Shown here: in pieces, positions 39,969 to 51,117 of the stretch
Position numbering within the stretch: position 1 is the first letter of the stretch
How the letters are laid out: each line of letters opens with the position of its first letter
Source of the DNA: CAXNKG01 sp964202965
Lineage (GTDB): Bacteria > Acidobacteriota > Vicinamibacteria > Vicinamibacterales > UBA2999
DNA: 61,328 nt
NCBI GenBank assembly: GCA_964202965.1
Contig: CAXNKG010000015.1
Coordinates: 1-61,328 of the forward strand
Reading direction: 5' to 3'
Notes under the pieces: generated by a model
What the model saw: the letters and a program-made list of their open reading frames with translations, nothing else
Told to the model about the DNA's origin: nothing
The model's database searches: none
Program-made: the position numbers and the translations under genes

Positions 39969-40718
39969 TCAGCGGGCCGCCTTCCCTTGATTCGCCACGG
40001 CCTGCATCGCGCTCCTGATGGCGTCCTGATCGCCCAGATAGAACTTCTGGAGCGGCTCGAGGTCGTCGTTGAGCAGGTACACGAGCGGGACGCCGGTGGG
40101 GATGTTCAGCTCGACGATATCCTGCTCGGAGACGTTGTCCAGAAACTTCACCAGGGCGCGGAGGCTGTTGCCGTGGGCCGCAATCAACACATGCTTGCCG
40201 CTCTTGATGGTTGGCGCAATCGTGCCGTGCCAGTAGGGAAGGAACCGTGCCACCGTGTCCTTCAGCGACTCGGTCAGCGGGAGCTCGTTCGGCGACAGCT
40301 CCGCGTAGCGTCGATCGCGTGACGGATGCCGTGGATCGTCCGGCGTCAGCGGCGGCGGCGGAATGCCGTAGCTCCGGCGCCAGATCTTGACCTGCGCCTC
40401 GCCGTGCTGCGCCGCGGTTTCGGCCTTGTTGAGACCCTGGAGTGCGCCGTAATGGCGCTCGTTGAGGCGCCAGGACCGATGGACGGGCAGCCACATCATG
40501 TCGAGCTCGTCGAGCGCAATCTGCAGCGTGCGGATCGCCCGCTTGAGCACCGACGAGTAGGCCACGTCGAACTCATATTTCTCGGATGCCAGCACCCGCC
40601 CTGCTTCGCGGGCTTCGGCCTGCCCCTTGTCGTTCAGATCGACGTCGGTCCATCCGGTGAAGCGGTTTTCCCTGTTCCAGGTACTTTCGCCGTGGCGGAG
40701 CAGCACAAGACGATGCAT
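39969..40718 (-). CDS. gpmA: 2,3-bisphosphoglycerate-dependent phosphoglycerate mutase
   Basis: This 249-residue glycolytic enzyme interconverts 3- and 2-phosphoglycerate. The phospho-histidine motif is LVLLRHGESTWN at residue 4 onward, with RFTGWTDVDLN next. The second His is in LIAAHGNSLRALVK and NIPTGVPLVY follows. The ATG at 40718 was chosen because homology begins there and it follows the enolase stop by one base. It forms an operon with eno for consecutive steps of lower glycolysis. Confidence 0.96.
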   Translation of the reverse strand: MHRLVLLRHGESTWNRENRFTGWTDVDLNDKGQAEAREAGRVLASEKYEFDVAYSSVLKRAIRTLQIALDELDMMWLPVHRSWRLNERHYGALQGLNKAETAAQHGEAQVKIWRRSYGIPPPPLTPDDPRHPSRDRRYAELSPNELPLTESLKDTVARFLPYWHGTIAPTIKSGKHVLIAAHGNSLRALVKFLDNVSEQDIVELNIPTGVPLVYLLNDDLEPLQKFYLGDQDAIRSAMQAVANQGKAAR

Positions 40719-40719
40719 G

Positions 40720-42024
40720 TCAGTGTGAAACCGCTGCGAGCTGCCGGATCGCCGCGCGGCCCGCGTAGCTTGCGGCGGTGCCGAGCTCCTCTTCGATCCG
40801 GAGCAGCTGATTGTACTTGGCGACCCGGTCGCTCCGGCTCGCCGACCCCGTCTTGATCTGGCCCGCAGACGTCCCGACCGCAAGGTCGGCGATCGTGCTG
40901 TCTTCCGTCTCGCCGGATCGGTGCGAGATCACGGTTGCGTAGTTCGCCTCGCGAGCCATGGCAATCGCGTCGAGTGTCTCAGACACCGTGCCGATCTGAT
41001 TGAGCTTCACGAGTAGCGCGTTACCCACGTGCTCGGCGATCCCTTTCCGCAGGATCTCCGGATTGGTGACGAACACGTCGTCGCCGACCAGCTGCACGCG
41101 ATCACCGAGCGCCTTCGTGAGCATCCGCCATCCATCCCAGTCGCCTTCGGCCACGCCGTCTTCGATGGAGATGATCGGGTACTGCGTCGTCCACTCCGTA
41201 TACATCTCGACCATCTGCGCGGGCGTACGGGTCGTCTCCCCGGATCTCCTGAATACGTACCGGCCGTTGTCCCAGAGTTCGCTCGAGGCGACGTCGAGCG
41301 CGAGGAAGACGTTCTGCCCCGGCTTCGCCCCCGCTTTTTCGACCGCCTGCATGACGAGGTCGAGGGCTTCCCGATTGGATCGGAGGTTGGGCGCGAAGCC
41401 GCCTTCGTCGCCGACGCCGGTCGAATGGCCCGCCTTCTTCAGGATCGCCCGCAGGGCGTGAAAGACCTCCGTGCCGACGCGCAGGGCTTCGCTGAACGTC
41501 GGGAGGCCAAGCGGCATCACCATGAATTCCTGGAGATCGACGCTGCTGTCGGCATGCGCGCCTCCGTTGAGAATGTTCATCATGGGCACCGGGAGGACGC
41601 GCGGTTCCTTCGCTCGTCCGCTGATCCGCGCAAGGTGCGCATACAGCGGCTCGCCGGCCGCCGCCGCGGCGGCTTTCACGGCGGCCATCGAGACCGCCAG
41701 CAGCGCGTTGGCGCCAAGCCGGCTTTTCGAGGGCGTCCCATCGAGGGCGATCAGGCGGCTGTCGATCGCGCGCTGATCGAGCGCCTGCCCGCGCAGCGAC
41801 TGGGCGATTTCGCCGTTGATGTGGCCAACCGCCGTTCGCACACCCTTCCCGAGGTAGCGATCGCTGTCCCCGTCCCGCAGCTCGAGCGCTTCGCGCTCGC
41901 CTGTCGACGCGCCGGAGGGCACCGCCGCGCGGCCGAACGCCGTGCCCGCCCAGAGATCGACCTCAACGGTCGGGTTGCCGCGGGAGTCGAGAATCTCCCG
42001 TCCATGTACGCGCGTAATCTGCAA
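40720..42024 (-). CDS. eno: enolase
   Basis: This 434-residue enzyme dehydrates 2-phosphoglycerate to phosphoenolpyruvate and needs Mg2+. Signature regions are VHGREILDSRGNPTVEVDL, AVPSGASTGEREALELRDG, MMNILNGGAHADSSVDLQEF and LLVKLNQIGTVSETLDAI; SHRSGETEDSTIADLAVG is also present. Length and order are standard. A heptamer repeat array lies directly upstream (42039-42100). Confidence 0.98.
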   Translation of the reverse strand: MQITRVHGREILDSRGNPTVEVDLWAGTAFGRAAVPSGASTGEREALELRDGDSDRYLGKGVRTAVGHINGEIAQSLRGQALDQRAIDSRLIALDGTPSKSRLGANALLAVSMAAVKAAAAAAGEPLYAHLARISGRAKEPRVLPVPMMNILNGGAHADSSVDLQEFMVMPLGLPTFSEALRVGTEVFHALRAILKKAGHSTGVGDEGGFAPNLRSNREALDLVMQAVEKAGAKPGQNVFLALDVASSELWDNGRYVFRRSGETTRTPAQMVEMYTEWTTQYPIISIEDGVAEGDWDGWRMLTKALGDRVQLVGDDVFVTNPEILRKGIAEHVGNALLVKLNQIGTVSETLDAIAMAREANYATVISHRSGETEDSTIADLAVGTSAGQIKTGSASRSDRVAKYNQLLRIEEELGTAASYAGRAAIRQLAAVSH

Positions 42025-42038
42025 CGTGAATTCGTGCC

Positions 42039-42100
42039 TTTGACTTCTGACTTCTGACTTTTGACCTCTGACTCTAACCTCTGACTCTTGACTTTTGACC
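42039..42100. repeat. heptamer tandem repeat (TGACTTC-type)
   Basis: About nine imperfect 7-base units with consensus TGACTTC/T fill the gap between eno and glgC; on the minus strand they read GAAGTCA. Such AGTCAGA-type heptads occur between genes in related acidobacterial genomes, to my recollection. The array lies just upstream of the eno start, where it could affect the leader or simply be replication-slippage DNA. Confidence 0.7.
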
Positions 42101-42108
42101 TACGTGTG

Positions 42109-43398
42109 TCAAGTGGGTGGAGCACCGCCGCGATCCGCGTCTGCCTCGGCGCGCAACGCCTCTTCGCTGATGGGTCCGATGAGCGGCTCGTCGTCCGCGG
42201 TGACGACGACGATGCCACCCCCCGTCACCGTGCAGCGCCGGCGGTCTTCGTCCGGGTTGAAGCCGATGAGCGCGCCGCGCGGAATGAGCACGTCGCGATC
42301 GATGATCGCACGGTGGATTCGGGCGTGCCGGCCGACGCGGACGCCGGGCATGAGGATCGCCTGATCGATCTCACAGAAGCTATGGACCCGAACGTTGGGG
42401 CAGAGGATGCTGCCGCTGATCCGGCTCCCGGAAATAATGCAGCCGCTCGAGATGAGCGAGTCGAGCGCCTGGCCGCACCGCTGGCGTTCGTCCGCGAAGA
42501 CGAACTTTGCGGGCGGCGCCTGCGGCTGGTTGGTGCGCAGCGGCCACTCCGGGTCGTAGAGGTTGAACTCGGGATTCACGTGGCAGAGATCCATGCTCGC
42601 CTCGAAGTACGCATCGAGCGTGCCGATGTCGCGCCAGTACTTCGAGGCCTTCTTGTTTTCGTCGTAGAACCGGTACGAATAGACCGGCCCGGTCTGAATC
42701 AGCGCCGGGATGATGTTCTTGCCGAAGTCATGGTCGCTGCCGGGCCGCGCCGCATCCTCCTCGAGCGCGCGCACGAGCACGTTGGTCCGGAAGATATAGA
42801 TGCCCATGGACGCGAGCGCCACGTCCGACGACCCGGGCGCCGGCTTCGCCCTGGCGGGCTTTTCCTCGAATCCGACAACCCGGTCGTCGTCCTCCACGTT
42901 GACGATGCCAAACCGGCGGCTCTCGGTCACGGGGACCTCGATGGTGGCGAGCGTCGCGTCCGCCTCGCGATCGAGATGAAAGCGCAGCATCTTCGAGTAG
43001 TCCATTTTGTACACGTGGTCGCCCGACAGCACGATGACGTGGCTGGGCGATTCCCGGACCATCGAATAGAGGTTCTGGTAGACCGCGTCCGCCGTGCCCA
43101 GGTACCAATGCTCGCCGACGCGCTTCTGCGGCGGCAGGATCTCGATGAACTCGCCCAACTCCTCGGACACGACGCTCCACCCCATACGGATATGGCGGTT
43201 CAGGGAGAGCGATTTGTACTGCGTGGCGATGAAGATCCGGCGCAGGCCGGAGTTGATGCAGTTACTGAGGGTGAAGTCGATGATGCGGTACGGCCCCCCG
43301 AAATAGACGGCCGGCTTGGCGCGTTCCTTCGTGAGGGGGTTCAGCCGCTCGCCGGCTCCCCCCGCAAGCAGGATGACGAGAATATCGTCCAGGTCCAT
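42109..43398 (-). CDS. glgC: glucose-1-phosphate adenylyltransferase
   Basis: This 429-residue protein makes ADP-glucose for glycogen. The N-terminal nucleotidyltransferase domain has LLAGGAGERLNPLTKERAKP, DFTLSNCINSG, GTADAVYQN and VIVLSGDHVYKMDY. The C-terminal left-handed beta-helix (SSGCIISGSRISGSILCPNV) carries allosteric sites in relatives. With malQ at the other end of the left arm it indicates glycogen metabolism. It lies upstream of eno on the same strand, separated by the repeat array. Confidence 0.96.
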   Translation of the reverse strand: MDLDDILVILLAGGAGERLNPLTKERAKPAVYFGGPYRIIDFTLSNCINSGLRRIFIATQYKSLSLNRHIRMGWSVVSEELGEFIEILPPQKRVGEHWYLGTADAVYQNLYSMVRESPSHVIVLSGDHVYKMDYSKMLRFHLDREADATLATIEVPVTESRRFGIVNVEDDDRVVGFEEKPARAKPAPGSSDVALASMGIYIFRTNVLVRALEEDAARPGSDHDFGKNIIPALIQTGPVYSYRFYDENKKASKYWRDIGTLDAYFEASMDLCHVNPEFNLYDPEWPLRTNQPQAPPAKFVFADERQRCGQALDSLISSGCIISGSRISGSILCPNVRVHSFCEIDQAILMPGVRVGRHARIHRAIIDRDVLIPRGALIGFNPDEDRRRCTVTGGGIVVVTADDEPLIGPISEEALRAEADADRGGAPPT

Positions 43399-43519
43399 GC
43401 GCGATTCTACTCAGTAGCTACACCATTTTAGCGGTTTGACTTGCCCTATATTCGTGCCTATGATCAGTCGATTCGGATTCTTGGATAGCCCTGCGCGGGC
43501 GTTTTCTCACGAGAGAGGC

Positions 43520-44602
43520 ATGATGCATATCGGTCGGGTTTTCACCGTGGCCGCCACGGTCGCCGCGCTCGCAGCCGCGTCGCAGGTTGTGATCGCCCAG
43601 CAGCAGCCACAGCAGAACAACCAGCAGAACCGCCGCGAACAGGAAAAGCGGAGCCAGCAGGAACAGCGCGATATCGAGGCGCTGGTGCAGCTGGTGGACG
43701 CGGTCAGCGCCGGTAAGCAGCCGGCCCCGGCCGACGTGCCGATTGCGTGGCAGAGCAATCATTTCGTGAAGGGGAGCGAAGGCGGGACCTATATTCCGTT
43801 CACCCTTGCCGTAGACGGGACCAAGCTCGCCAACCCGGCCGTCGCGATGTACGTCCGTGCCGTCGACAAGGCCGCGGCCGCCGCTCCCGCGCCGCCGCAG
43901 AACAACAATAATCGCAATCAGCAGGCGCCGGCGCCGGTCTACCCGTGGGATGACATCAACTTCATCCAGGTTCCTGCCGGCGGCACGCTGCAGCGCGCGC
44001 TCATGCTGAAGCCGGGCGAATACGACCTTTACATCGCCGTGAAGGAGCGGACCCCGCAGCAGCAGCAGCGCAACGCCCCGCCGCAGAAGTCCGGCGTGCT
44101 CAGGTACACGCTCAAGGTTCCGGACTACAACACGGCCGACATCACGACGAGCACGCCCATCCTCGCGGAATCGGTGGAGCCGCTGGCCGCCCCTCTCAGC
44201 GCCGAGGACATGCGCGCCAACCCCTACACGTTTGGCGGCACGCTGAAGGTCGTGCCGGCCGCGACCACCGTCTTCAAGACGGCTGACGATTTCCAGTTAC
44301 TGTTCTGGGTCTACGGCGTGGGGGACAAGGGCGGCGTCCCTGACGTGACGATTGAGTACAATTTCCACGTCAAGGGCGCGGATGGCGCGGAGAAGTTCTT
44401 CAACAAGACCCAGCCCCAGGTGCTGAATGCCCAGACGCTGCCTCCCGGCTTCAGTGTGCAGGCCGGCCATCAGGTGCTCGGGTTTCTTGGCGTGCCGCTG
44501 AAGAGTTTCCCGGCCGGCGACTATCGAGTCGAGTTCAAGATCACCGACAAGATTTCAGGCAAGACGCAGACGCAGAACGTCGCTTTCACCGTTCAGGCCT
44601 AA
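43520..44602 (+). CDS. secreted protein of unknown function, Gln/Asn-rich
   Basis: This 360-residue protein has a signal peptide (VFTVAATVAALAAASQVVIAQ) and a long Gln/Asn-rich stretch right after it (QQQPQQNNQQNRREQEKR). A second low-complexity patch, PPQNNNNRNQQAPAP, lies near residue 125. Two beta-rich segments are visible: VPIAWQSNHFVKGSEGGTYI, and a C-terminal part ending YRVEFKITDKISGKTQTQNV. I do not recognise the family. The ATG at 43520 follows GAGAGAGG. It precedes the barrel protein by 26 bases and may be co-expressed with it. Confidence 0.7.
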   Translation: MMHIGRVFTVAATVAALAAASQVVIAQQQPQQNNQQNRREQEKRSQQEQRDIEALVQLVDAVSAGKQPAPADVPIAWQSNHFVKGSEGGTYIPFTLAVDGTKLANPAVAMYVRAVDKAAAAAPAPPQNNNNRNQQAPAPVYPWDDINFIQVPAGGTLQRALMLKPGEYDLYIAVKERTPQQQQRNAPPQKSGVLRYTLKVPDYNTADITTSTPILAESVEPLAAPLSAEDMRANPYTFGGTLKVVPAATTVFKTADDFQLLFWVYGVGDKGGVPDVTIEYNFHVKGADGAEKFFNKTQPQVLNAQTLPPGFSVQAGHQVLGFLGVPLKSFPAGDYRVEFKITDKISGKTQTQNVAFTVQA

Positions 44603-44628
44603 ACAGCAAGGAGCGCCGCCGTACGACG

Positions 44629-46512
44629 ATGACCTACCGCCTCACACTGCGCACGCTGACAGCAGGGATGTGTGTGGCGGCTGCGGCGGCTCCCGCGTCG
44701 GCCCAGTTCGAACAGCGCCGGCCAGCGATCGTGCTGGCTCATGCCTCGACGACCCCTCAAGCCGACGTTCACGGCATCGTCCTGGATGACGCCGGACGTC
44801 CGCTCGCGGGCGCGGTCATTTCCGCTTTCGGCTCGACGACGGTCTTTGCCGTGTCCGATCCCGCCGGGCGATTTGTCTTTCGGAACGTACCGTACGGACC
44901 CTACCTCGTTCGGGCCCACCTGCAGGGATACACGCCGCCTCGCGCGCGCGTGGTGCAGGTCAGTCGATCGTCTCTGACCGTTTCCGCGATCGCGCTGACA
45001 CGCCATCCCGCTGAAGCAGAGACCGTCACAGTGCTCGCCGCAGGAGTTGCCGGGAGTGACGTCGCGGCGACTGCCGGGGTCGACGACGCCGATACGCACG
45101 ACCACGGAGAAGTCGCGTGGCGCCTGCGTCACCTGAAGCGCAGCGTCTTGAAGGACGCGGCGATGGGCCTGTTGCCGGCCGGCGACGAACCGTCGTTTCT
45201 CGACGCGCCGCTGGCCAACATCGGACGCGCCCTCGAATCCTCGGCTAGGCTCGCGTCGCTCTTTGCCGACGTGCCGTGGAACGGCCATATCGATCTGCTG
45301 ACGAGCGCGTCGTTTGACCGCCCCGCGGAACTGCTGTCCCCCCAGATGTGGCCGTCACGCGGCGTCGCATTCCTCGCGCTGGAGGCACCGACCACGAGCG
45401 GTCACTGGACGATGAATGGCGCAGTGACGCAGGGCGATCTGTCGTCGTGGATCGTGGCCGCGTCGTTCAGGCGCGCTCCGGCGCTCCATCGCTACGAAAC
45501 GGGAATGACGTACGGGACGCAGTGGTCGCTCGGGCGAAACGGACTTTCGGCTCCGGTGTTGTCCGATGGTGGACGCAACGCCGGCGGCGTCTACGCGTAT
45601 GACGAGTGGACGCTGTCCCCGAAGGTGACGCTGCACTACGGTGCGAAGCTCGCCCGGTACGATTACCTCGCCGATCGGAGCCTCTTCAGCCCACGCGCGA
45701 GCGTCACGCTCACGCCGACGTCGGACGAATCGTTCACGCTGCGCGCGGCGGTGTCGCGCCGGTTGACGGCGCCAGGCGCCGAGGAGTTCATGCCGCCGAC
45801 GATGGGCGTCTGGGTGCCGCCCGAGCGGACATTTTCGGCGCTGTCCGCCCGCGCGCCCCTCACGCCGGAGCGCCTGGATCACGCGGAGATCGAGGTGGAG
45901 CGGGCGTGGGTCGGCGACGTCGTGATCGGCGTACGGGGATTCCGGCAGGACGTGAGCGATCAGCTGGTGACCCTGTTCGGCGCGGTCCCCCTGACGTCGA
46001 CAGGTGACCTCAGCCACTATTACGTCGCGTCCGCCGGCGACGTCAACGCGCACGGGTGGACGGTCAGCGTGAGTCACACCGTGGCGGAGCAGTTCAAGGC
46101 ATCGGTCGACTACTCCCGGGTGCATGCCATCTGGCGCGGGCGCTCCGGGGATGCGGCGGTGCTGTCGGCGCTCGCTTTCGCGGCGCCGCGCGAGGATCGC
46201 GAACGGTTCCATGACATCACGGCGTCGGTTGCCAGCACGGTGCCCGTGACCGACACCCGCGTGTTCGTTCTCTACAAGTTGAATTCGCGTTTTGCGCGTC
46301 CCGGCACGGCGACCCCGTCGCCTGGCGCGCGGTTCGACCTCCAGCTCACGCAGGCGCTGCCCTTCCTCAGTGCCGGCGGCGGCGAATGGGAAATGCTGGT
46401 CGCGGTTCGAAGCCTCTTCCGCGACGAACTGCTCGACTCATCCGTGTACGACGAGCTTTTCGCCGTCCGCCCGCCGAAGCGGGTCGTCGGCGGCGTCACC
46501 GTCCGCTTCTAG
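44629..46512 (+). CDS. outer-membrane beta-barrel protein with carboxypeptidase-regulatory domain, plug-less TonB-receptor-like
   Basis: This 627-residue protein has a signal peptide ending APASAQ. A carboxypeptidase-regulatory-like beta-sandwich follows (about 45-125, VHGIVLDDAGRPLAGAVISA). A barrel then carries alternating aromatic strands and ends in ...VVGGVTVRF, with the terminal Phe typical of outer-membrane barrels. The second half resembles TonB-dependent receptors (TLSPKVTLHYGAKLARYDYL, FSPRASVTLTPTSDESFTL), but no plug domain or TonB box is visible. The CarbopepD-barrel layout is common in Acidobacteriota. Its ligand is unknown. Confidence 0.72.
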   Translation: MTYRLTLRTLTAGMCVAAAAAPASAQFEQRRPAIVLAHASTTPQADVHGIVLDDAGRPLAGAVISAFGSTTVFAVSDPAGRFVFRNVPYGPYLVRAHLQGYTPPRARVVQVSRSSLTVSAIALTRHPAEAETVTVLAAGVAGSDVAATAGVDDADTHDHGEVAWRLRHLKRSVLKDAAMGLLPAGDEPSFLDAPLANIGRALESSARLASLFADVPWNGHIDLLTSASFDRPAELLSPQMWPSRGVAFLALEAPTTSGHWTMNGAVTQGDLSSWIVAASFRRAPALHRYETGMTYGTQWSLGRNGLSAPVLSDGGRNAGGVYAYDEWTLSPKVTLHYGAKLARYDYLADRSLFSPRASVTLTPTSDESFTLRAAVSRRLTAPGAEEFMPPTMGVWVPPERTFSALSARAPLTPERLDHAEIEVERAWVGDVVIGVRGFRQDVSDQLVTLFGAVPLTSTGDLSHYYVASAGDVNAHGWTVSVSHTVAEQFKASVDYSRVHAIWRGRSGDAAVLSALAFAAPREDRERFHDITASVASTVPVTDTRVFVLYKLNSRFARPGTATPSPGARFDLQLTQALPFLSAGGGEWEMLVAVRSLFRDELLDSSVYDELFAVRPPKRVVGGVTVRF

Positions 46513-46719
46513 GCCCCTTTTTTTGGCCATTTTCGTCGTCCATTTTATTGAACGAGGCATACTTGTCATTGGATTTCCTGCGGGCTGAGCAACGGGTTCA
46601 CGGCGCTAAGACAAGTATTTGCAGCAGGTTACGAGAATTCTGACGAGACGGTTCGTGGTATATCGTTTGCTCGATCGACTGACCTCGCCGGCAATCGGCC
46701 CTGCCCGCGGGACGCCTCC

Positions 46720-49623
46720 ATGACGGCCATGTCACTTTCGCGCGCAGTCACACGGTGGACGCAGCCAGGCCTCCCGGTCCTGGTAGTCGCCCTGCTGCTG
46801 ACGCTTGGTATCGCGAACATCGTGTCCCGCGCCACGTTCAGCGAGGCCGAAGACGGCGCGCTGTGGACGCGGAGCGCCGAGGGTGTGGTGGCGGCGGAGA
46901 TAGCGGATGCGACGCCCGCCGCCGCCGTCGGCGTGCGGCGAGGCGACGTCCTGCTGGCGATTGACGACCGGCCGATCGAGGCGGTCGAGGATGTGGTGGC
47001 GGCGCTTCACGCGGCCGCCCCGGGGTCCAGCGCCCGGTACACGATTCTGCGGCTCGGCGCTCGAGAAGTCATCGACCTTCGGATTGCACCCATCCCGAAC
47101 GGGGCGCGGCCGCTCTACTTCGTGTTTGCCGGCATCGGGATCTTCACGCTCCTGATTGGCGGGGCCGTCCGCCTGCTGCGACCGCGCGATCCCGCGACGC
47201 TGCACTTCTTCTGGCTGTCGGTGGCGTTCTTCGGCCTTTTCACGTTTTCATTCAGCGGCCGCCTTGACCGTCTCGACTGGGTCTTCTACTGGGGCGACGT
47301 GATTTCGATCCTGCTGCTGCCCGCCCTTTTCCTGCATTTCGCGCTGATTTTCCCGGAACGCCGGGGGCGGTGGACGCTCACACGGGCCGGACAGTTTGTC
47401 GTCCCCCTGATCTATGTGCCTGCCGTCGTCCTCGGGACCGTTCGCGTGGTCGCGCTCGTGCGCAGTACGGCCGATGCACCGCTGTTCGTCGGTGTCATCG
47501 CGGCGCTCGATCGTCTCGAATACGCCTACCTGGCCACCTGTCTGGTGCTGGCGCTCGCGGCGCTGACGCGCGGGCCGGGCGAAGTACCGTCGATTACGGC
47601 GCGCCGGCAGCTCCGGTGGATTGCCTGGGGTACGACGCTGGGCACGGCGCCGTTCGCCGTCGTGTACGCCGTGCCGTGGGCGCTCGGCGTGGAGCCGTCG
47701 CTGCCGATGCAGCTCTCGGCGATTCCCCTGAGCCTGGTTCCGCTGTCGTACGCCTCGGCCATCGTCCGCTACCGGCTGATGGACGTCGAAATCATCTTCA
47801 AACGCGCGCTCGTGTCGGCCGCCGCGCTGGCGGCCGTTGTGTCGATGTACGCGCTCCTGCTGTACGGCTTCGAGCGCATCTTCACGCGCGGTGAAGCGGG
47901 CTCGAACTGGGTCCTCGCCGCCATCGTGACCGCGATCGCGCTCGTGCTCGCCCCGACCGTCAAGCAGGCGGTGCAGGATGGCCTCGATCGGATGTTCTAT
48001 CGCGACCGGTACGACTACCGGCGCGCGCTTGTCGCGTTCGCGCGCGATCTCAACAGCGACCTTGACCTGAATCGGCTGAGCGAGCGCCTGGTCTCGCGCG
48101 TCGTGGAAACGCTGCTCGTCGAACGCATGGCGCTGATGCTGGCCGATGACGAGCTGCGCCGGTTCACTCCGGTCTCCGCCTCCGGGTTTGACGCCGGCGG
48201 CCCGCCGTCGCTGGAGAAGGAAACCGAGATGGGCTCGCGGCTCCAGGACGGCCATGTCGTGTCGCTGGACGATCCGCTGACGTCGAGCCGATTTCCGGAC
48301 GACGAGGTCGAGTTCTGGCGCGGCGCCGGCCTCTCGTATTTCATCCCGTGCGTCTCCAACGAAGGAACGATTGCGGTTCTGGCGATCGGGCGCAAGGAAA
48401 CCGGCGAGTCGCTGAACAGCGAGGACACGGCGCTGCTCTCAGCGGTGGCGGGACAGATCGCCACCGCGCTCGAAAATGCGCGGCTGTACCGGCAGCTGCA
48501 CACGAAAGCCTCGGAGCTGGACCGCCTGCGCGCGTTCAACGAAAACATCCTGGAATCGCTCGACGATGGATTGCTGGTGGCCGACCTGTCGGGCCACATC
48601 GTCCGCTGGAACCGCGCGCTGGAGCTGCTGTACGGCGTCTCGCGCGACGCTGCGGTGGGCCGGACGCTGGACGAGGTCTTCGATGCGCCGGTCGTGGAGG
48701 CGATTCGGGCGGCGCGCCGGGACCGGCCCGGCGGCGAGACGCTGTCGCGCATCCGGCTCGTCGCCAGGGATGCGGCCGACGGCCGGGCGATGATCGTGAA
48801 CGCCGCGGTGGTTCCGCTGCGCGCCTCCGGCGATCAGATGGAAACCACGGTCGGCACGATCGTTATTTTCGAGGACATCACGCAGCGCGTGGAGCTCGAG
48901 GAGCAGCTCCAGATCTCAGAGAAGATGGCGTCGATCGGGCTGCTCGCGGCCGGCGTCGCGCACGAGGTGAATACACCGCTGACCGGCATTTCGAGCTTCA
49001 CGCAAATGCTGCTCGAGAATGCGCCTCCCGACGATCCGAGGACGCAGCTGCTCGAGAAGATCGAGCGCCAGACGTTCCGCGCAGCCAAGATTGTCAACGG
49101 GCTGTTGAACCTGTCGCGTCCGCCTTCCGCGGCGTTCACCGAGATGAGCGCCGTCGACGTCAACATCGTGGTCAACGACGTGCTGTCGCTGCTGGAACAT
49201 CAGTTCGAGCTGCAGCACGTGAAGGTCAGACGCGAGCTATGCGCCGGGACTGCCATCGTGACGGGCATGGAGCACAAGCTCCAGCAGGTGTTCCTCAACC
49301 TGTTCCTGAACGCGAAGGACGCCATGCCGAAAGGCGGATGGTTGTCGGTGAGCACGGCCATGAGGGACGACAGGGTCGTCGTCGAGGTTGCCGATACCGG
49401 GTCCGGGATCCCGAGTGAATACCTTGCCAGGATCTACGACCCGTTCTTCACCACGAAATCGATGGGGCGGGGAACCGGTCTCGGCCTGTCCATTAGCTAC
49501 GGCATCGTTCGCGAGCATCTCGGATCAATCGACTGCGAGAGCATCGTCGGACAGGGAACGCGCTTCCTCCTCGAATTTCCGCCAGCGGCTGCCGAGCGGC
49601 CGATGCGGGCCATGCAGTCATAA
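46720..49623 (+). CDS. membrane sensor histidine kinase (PDZ-7TM-GAF-PAS-HisKA-HATPase)
   Basis: This 967-residue kinase has TM1 at about 16-32. A PDZ-like domain outside the membrane covers about 45-125 (AAAVGVRRGDVLLAIDDRP), and further membrane helices follow to about residue 410. A GAF domain spans about 420-590 and a PAS domain about 605-720 (ILESLDDGLLVADLSGHIVR). The dimerisation helix carries the phospho-acceptor in GVAHEVNTPLTG (His748). The ATPase has FLNLFLNAKDAMP, VADTGSGIP and GTGLGLSISYGI. The signal is unknown. Its regulator follows 12 bases after the TAA stop. The 207-base gap before the gene shows no convincing sigma-54 or sigma-70 promoter. Confidence 0.9.
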   Translation: MTAMSLSRAVTRWTQPGLPVLVVALLLTLGIANIVSRATFSEAEDGALWTRSAEGVVAAEIADATPAAAVGVRRGDVLLAIDDRPIEAVEDVVAALHAAAPGSSARYTILRLGAREVIDLRIAPIPNGARPLYFVFAGIGIFTLLIGGAVRLLRPRDPATLHFFWLSVAFFGLFTFSFSGRLDRLDWVFYWGDVISILLLPALFLHFALIFPERRGRWTLTRAGQFVVPLIYVPAVVLGTVRVVALVRSTADAPLFVGVIAALDRLEYAYLATCLVLALAALTRGPGEVPSITARRQLRWIAWGTTLGTAPFAVVYAVPWALGVEPSLPMQLSAIPLSLVPLSYASAIVRYRLMDVEIIFKRALVSAAALAAVVSMYALLLYGFERIFTRGEAGSNWVLAAIVTAIALVLAPTVKQAVQDGLDRMFYRDRYDYRRALVAFARDLNSDLDLNRLSERLVSRVVETLLVERMALMLADDELRRFTPVSASGFDAGGPPSLEKETEMGSRLQDGHVVSLDDPLTSSRFPDDEVEFWRGAGLSYFIPCVSNEGTIAVLAIGRKETGESLNSEDTALLSAVAGQIATALENARLYRQLHTKASELDRLRAFNENILESLDDGLLVADLSGHIVRWNRALELLYGVSRDAAVGRTLDEVFDAPVVEAIRAARRDRPGGETLSRIRLVARDAADGRAMIVNAAVVPLRASGDQMETTVGTIVIFEDITQRVELEEQLQISEKMASIGLLAAGVAHEVNTPLTGISSFTQMLLENAPPDDPRTQLLEKIERQTFRAAKIVNGLLNLSRPPSAAFTEMSAVDVNIVVNDVLSLLEHQFELQHVKVRRELCAGTAIVTGMEHKLQQVFLNLFLNAKDAMPKGGWLSVSTAMRDDRVVVEVADTGSGIPSEYLARIYDPFFTTKSMGRGTGLGLSISYGIVREHLGSIDCESIVGQGTRFLLEFPPAAAERPMRAMQS

Positions 49624-49635
49624 AAGCAGGTATCC

Positions 49636-51103
<1,468 letters not shown>

Positions 51104-51117
<14 letters not shown>

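Noticed and set aside
42039..42100. CRISPR array
   Set aside because: Units are 7 bases with no spacers, and no cas genes are present.
46513..46719. Sigma-54 promoter upstream of the kinase-regulator pair
   Set aside because: No GG-N10-GC arrangement with acceptable flanks was found in the gap.
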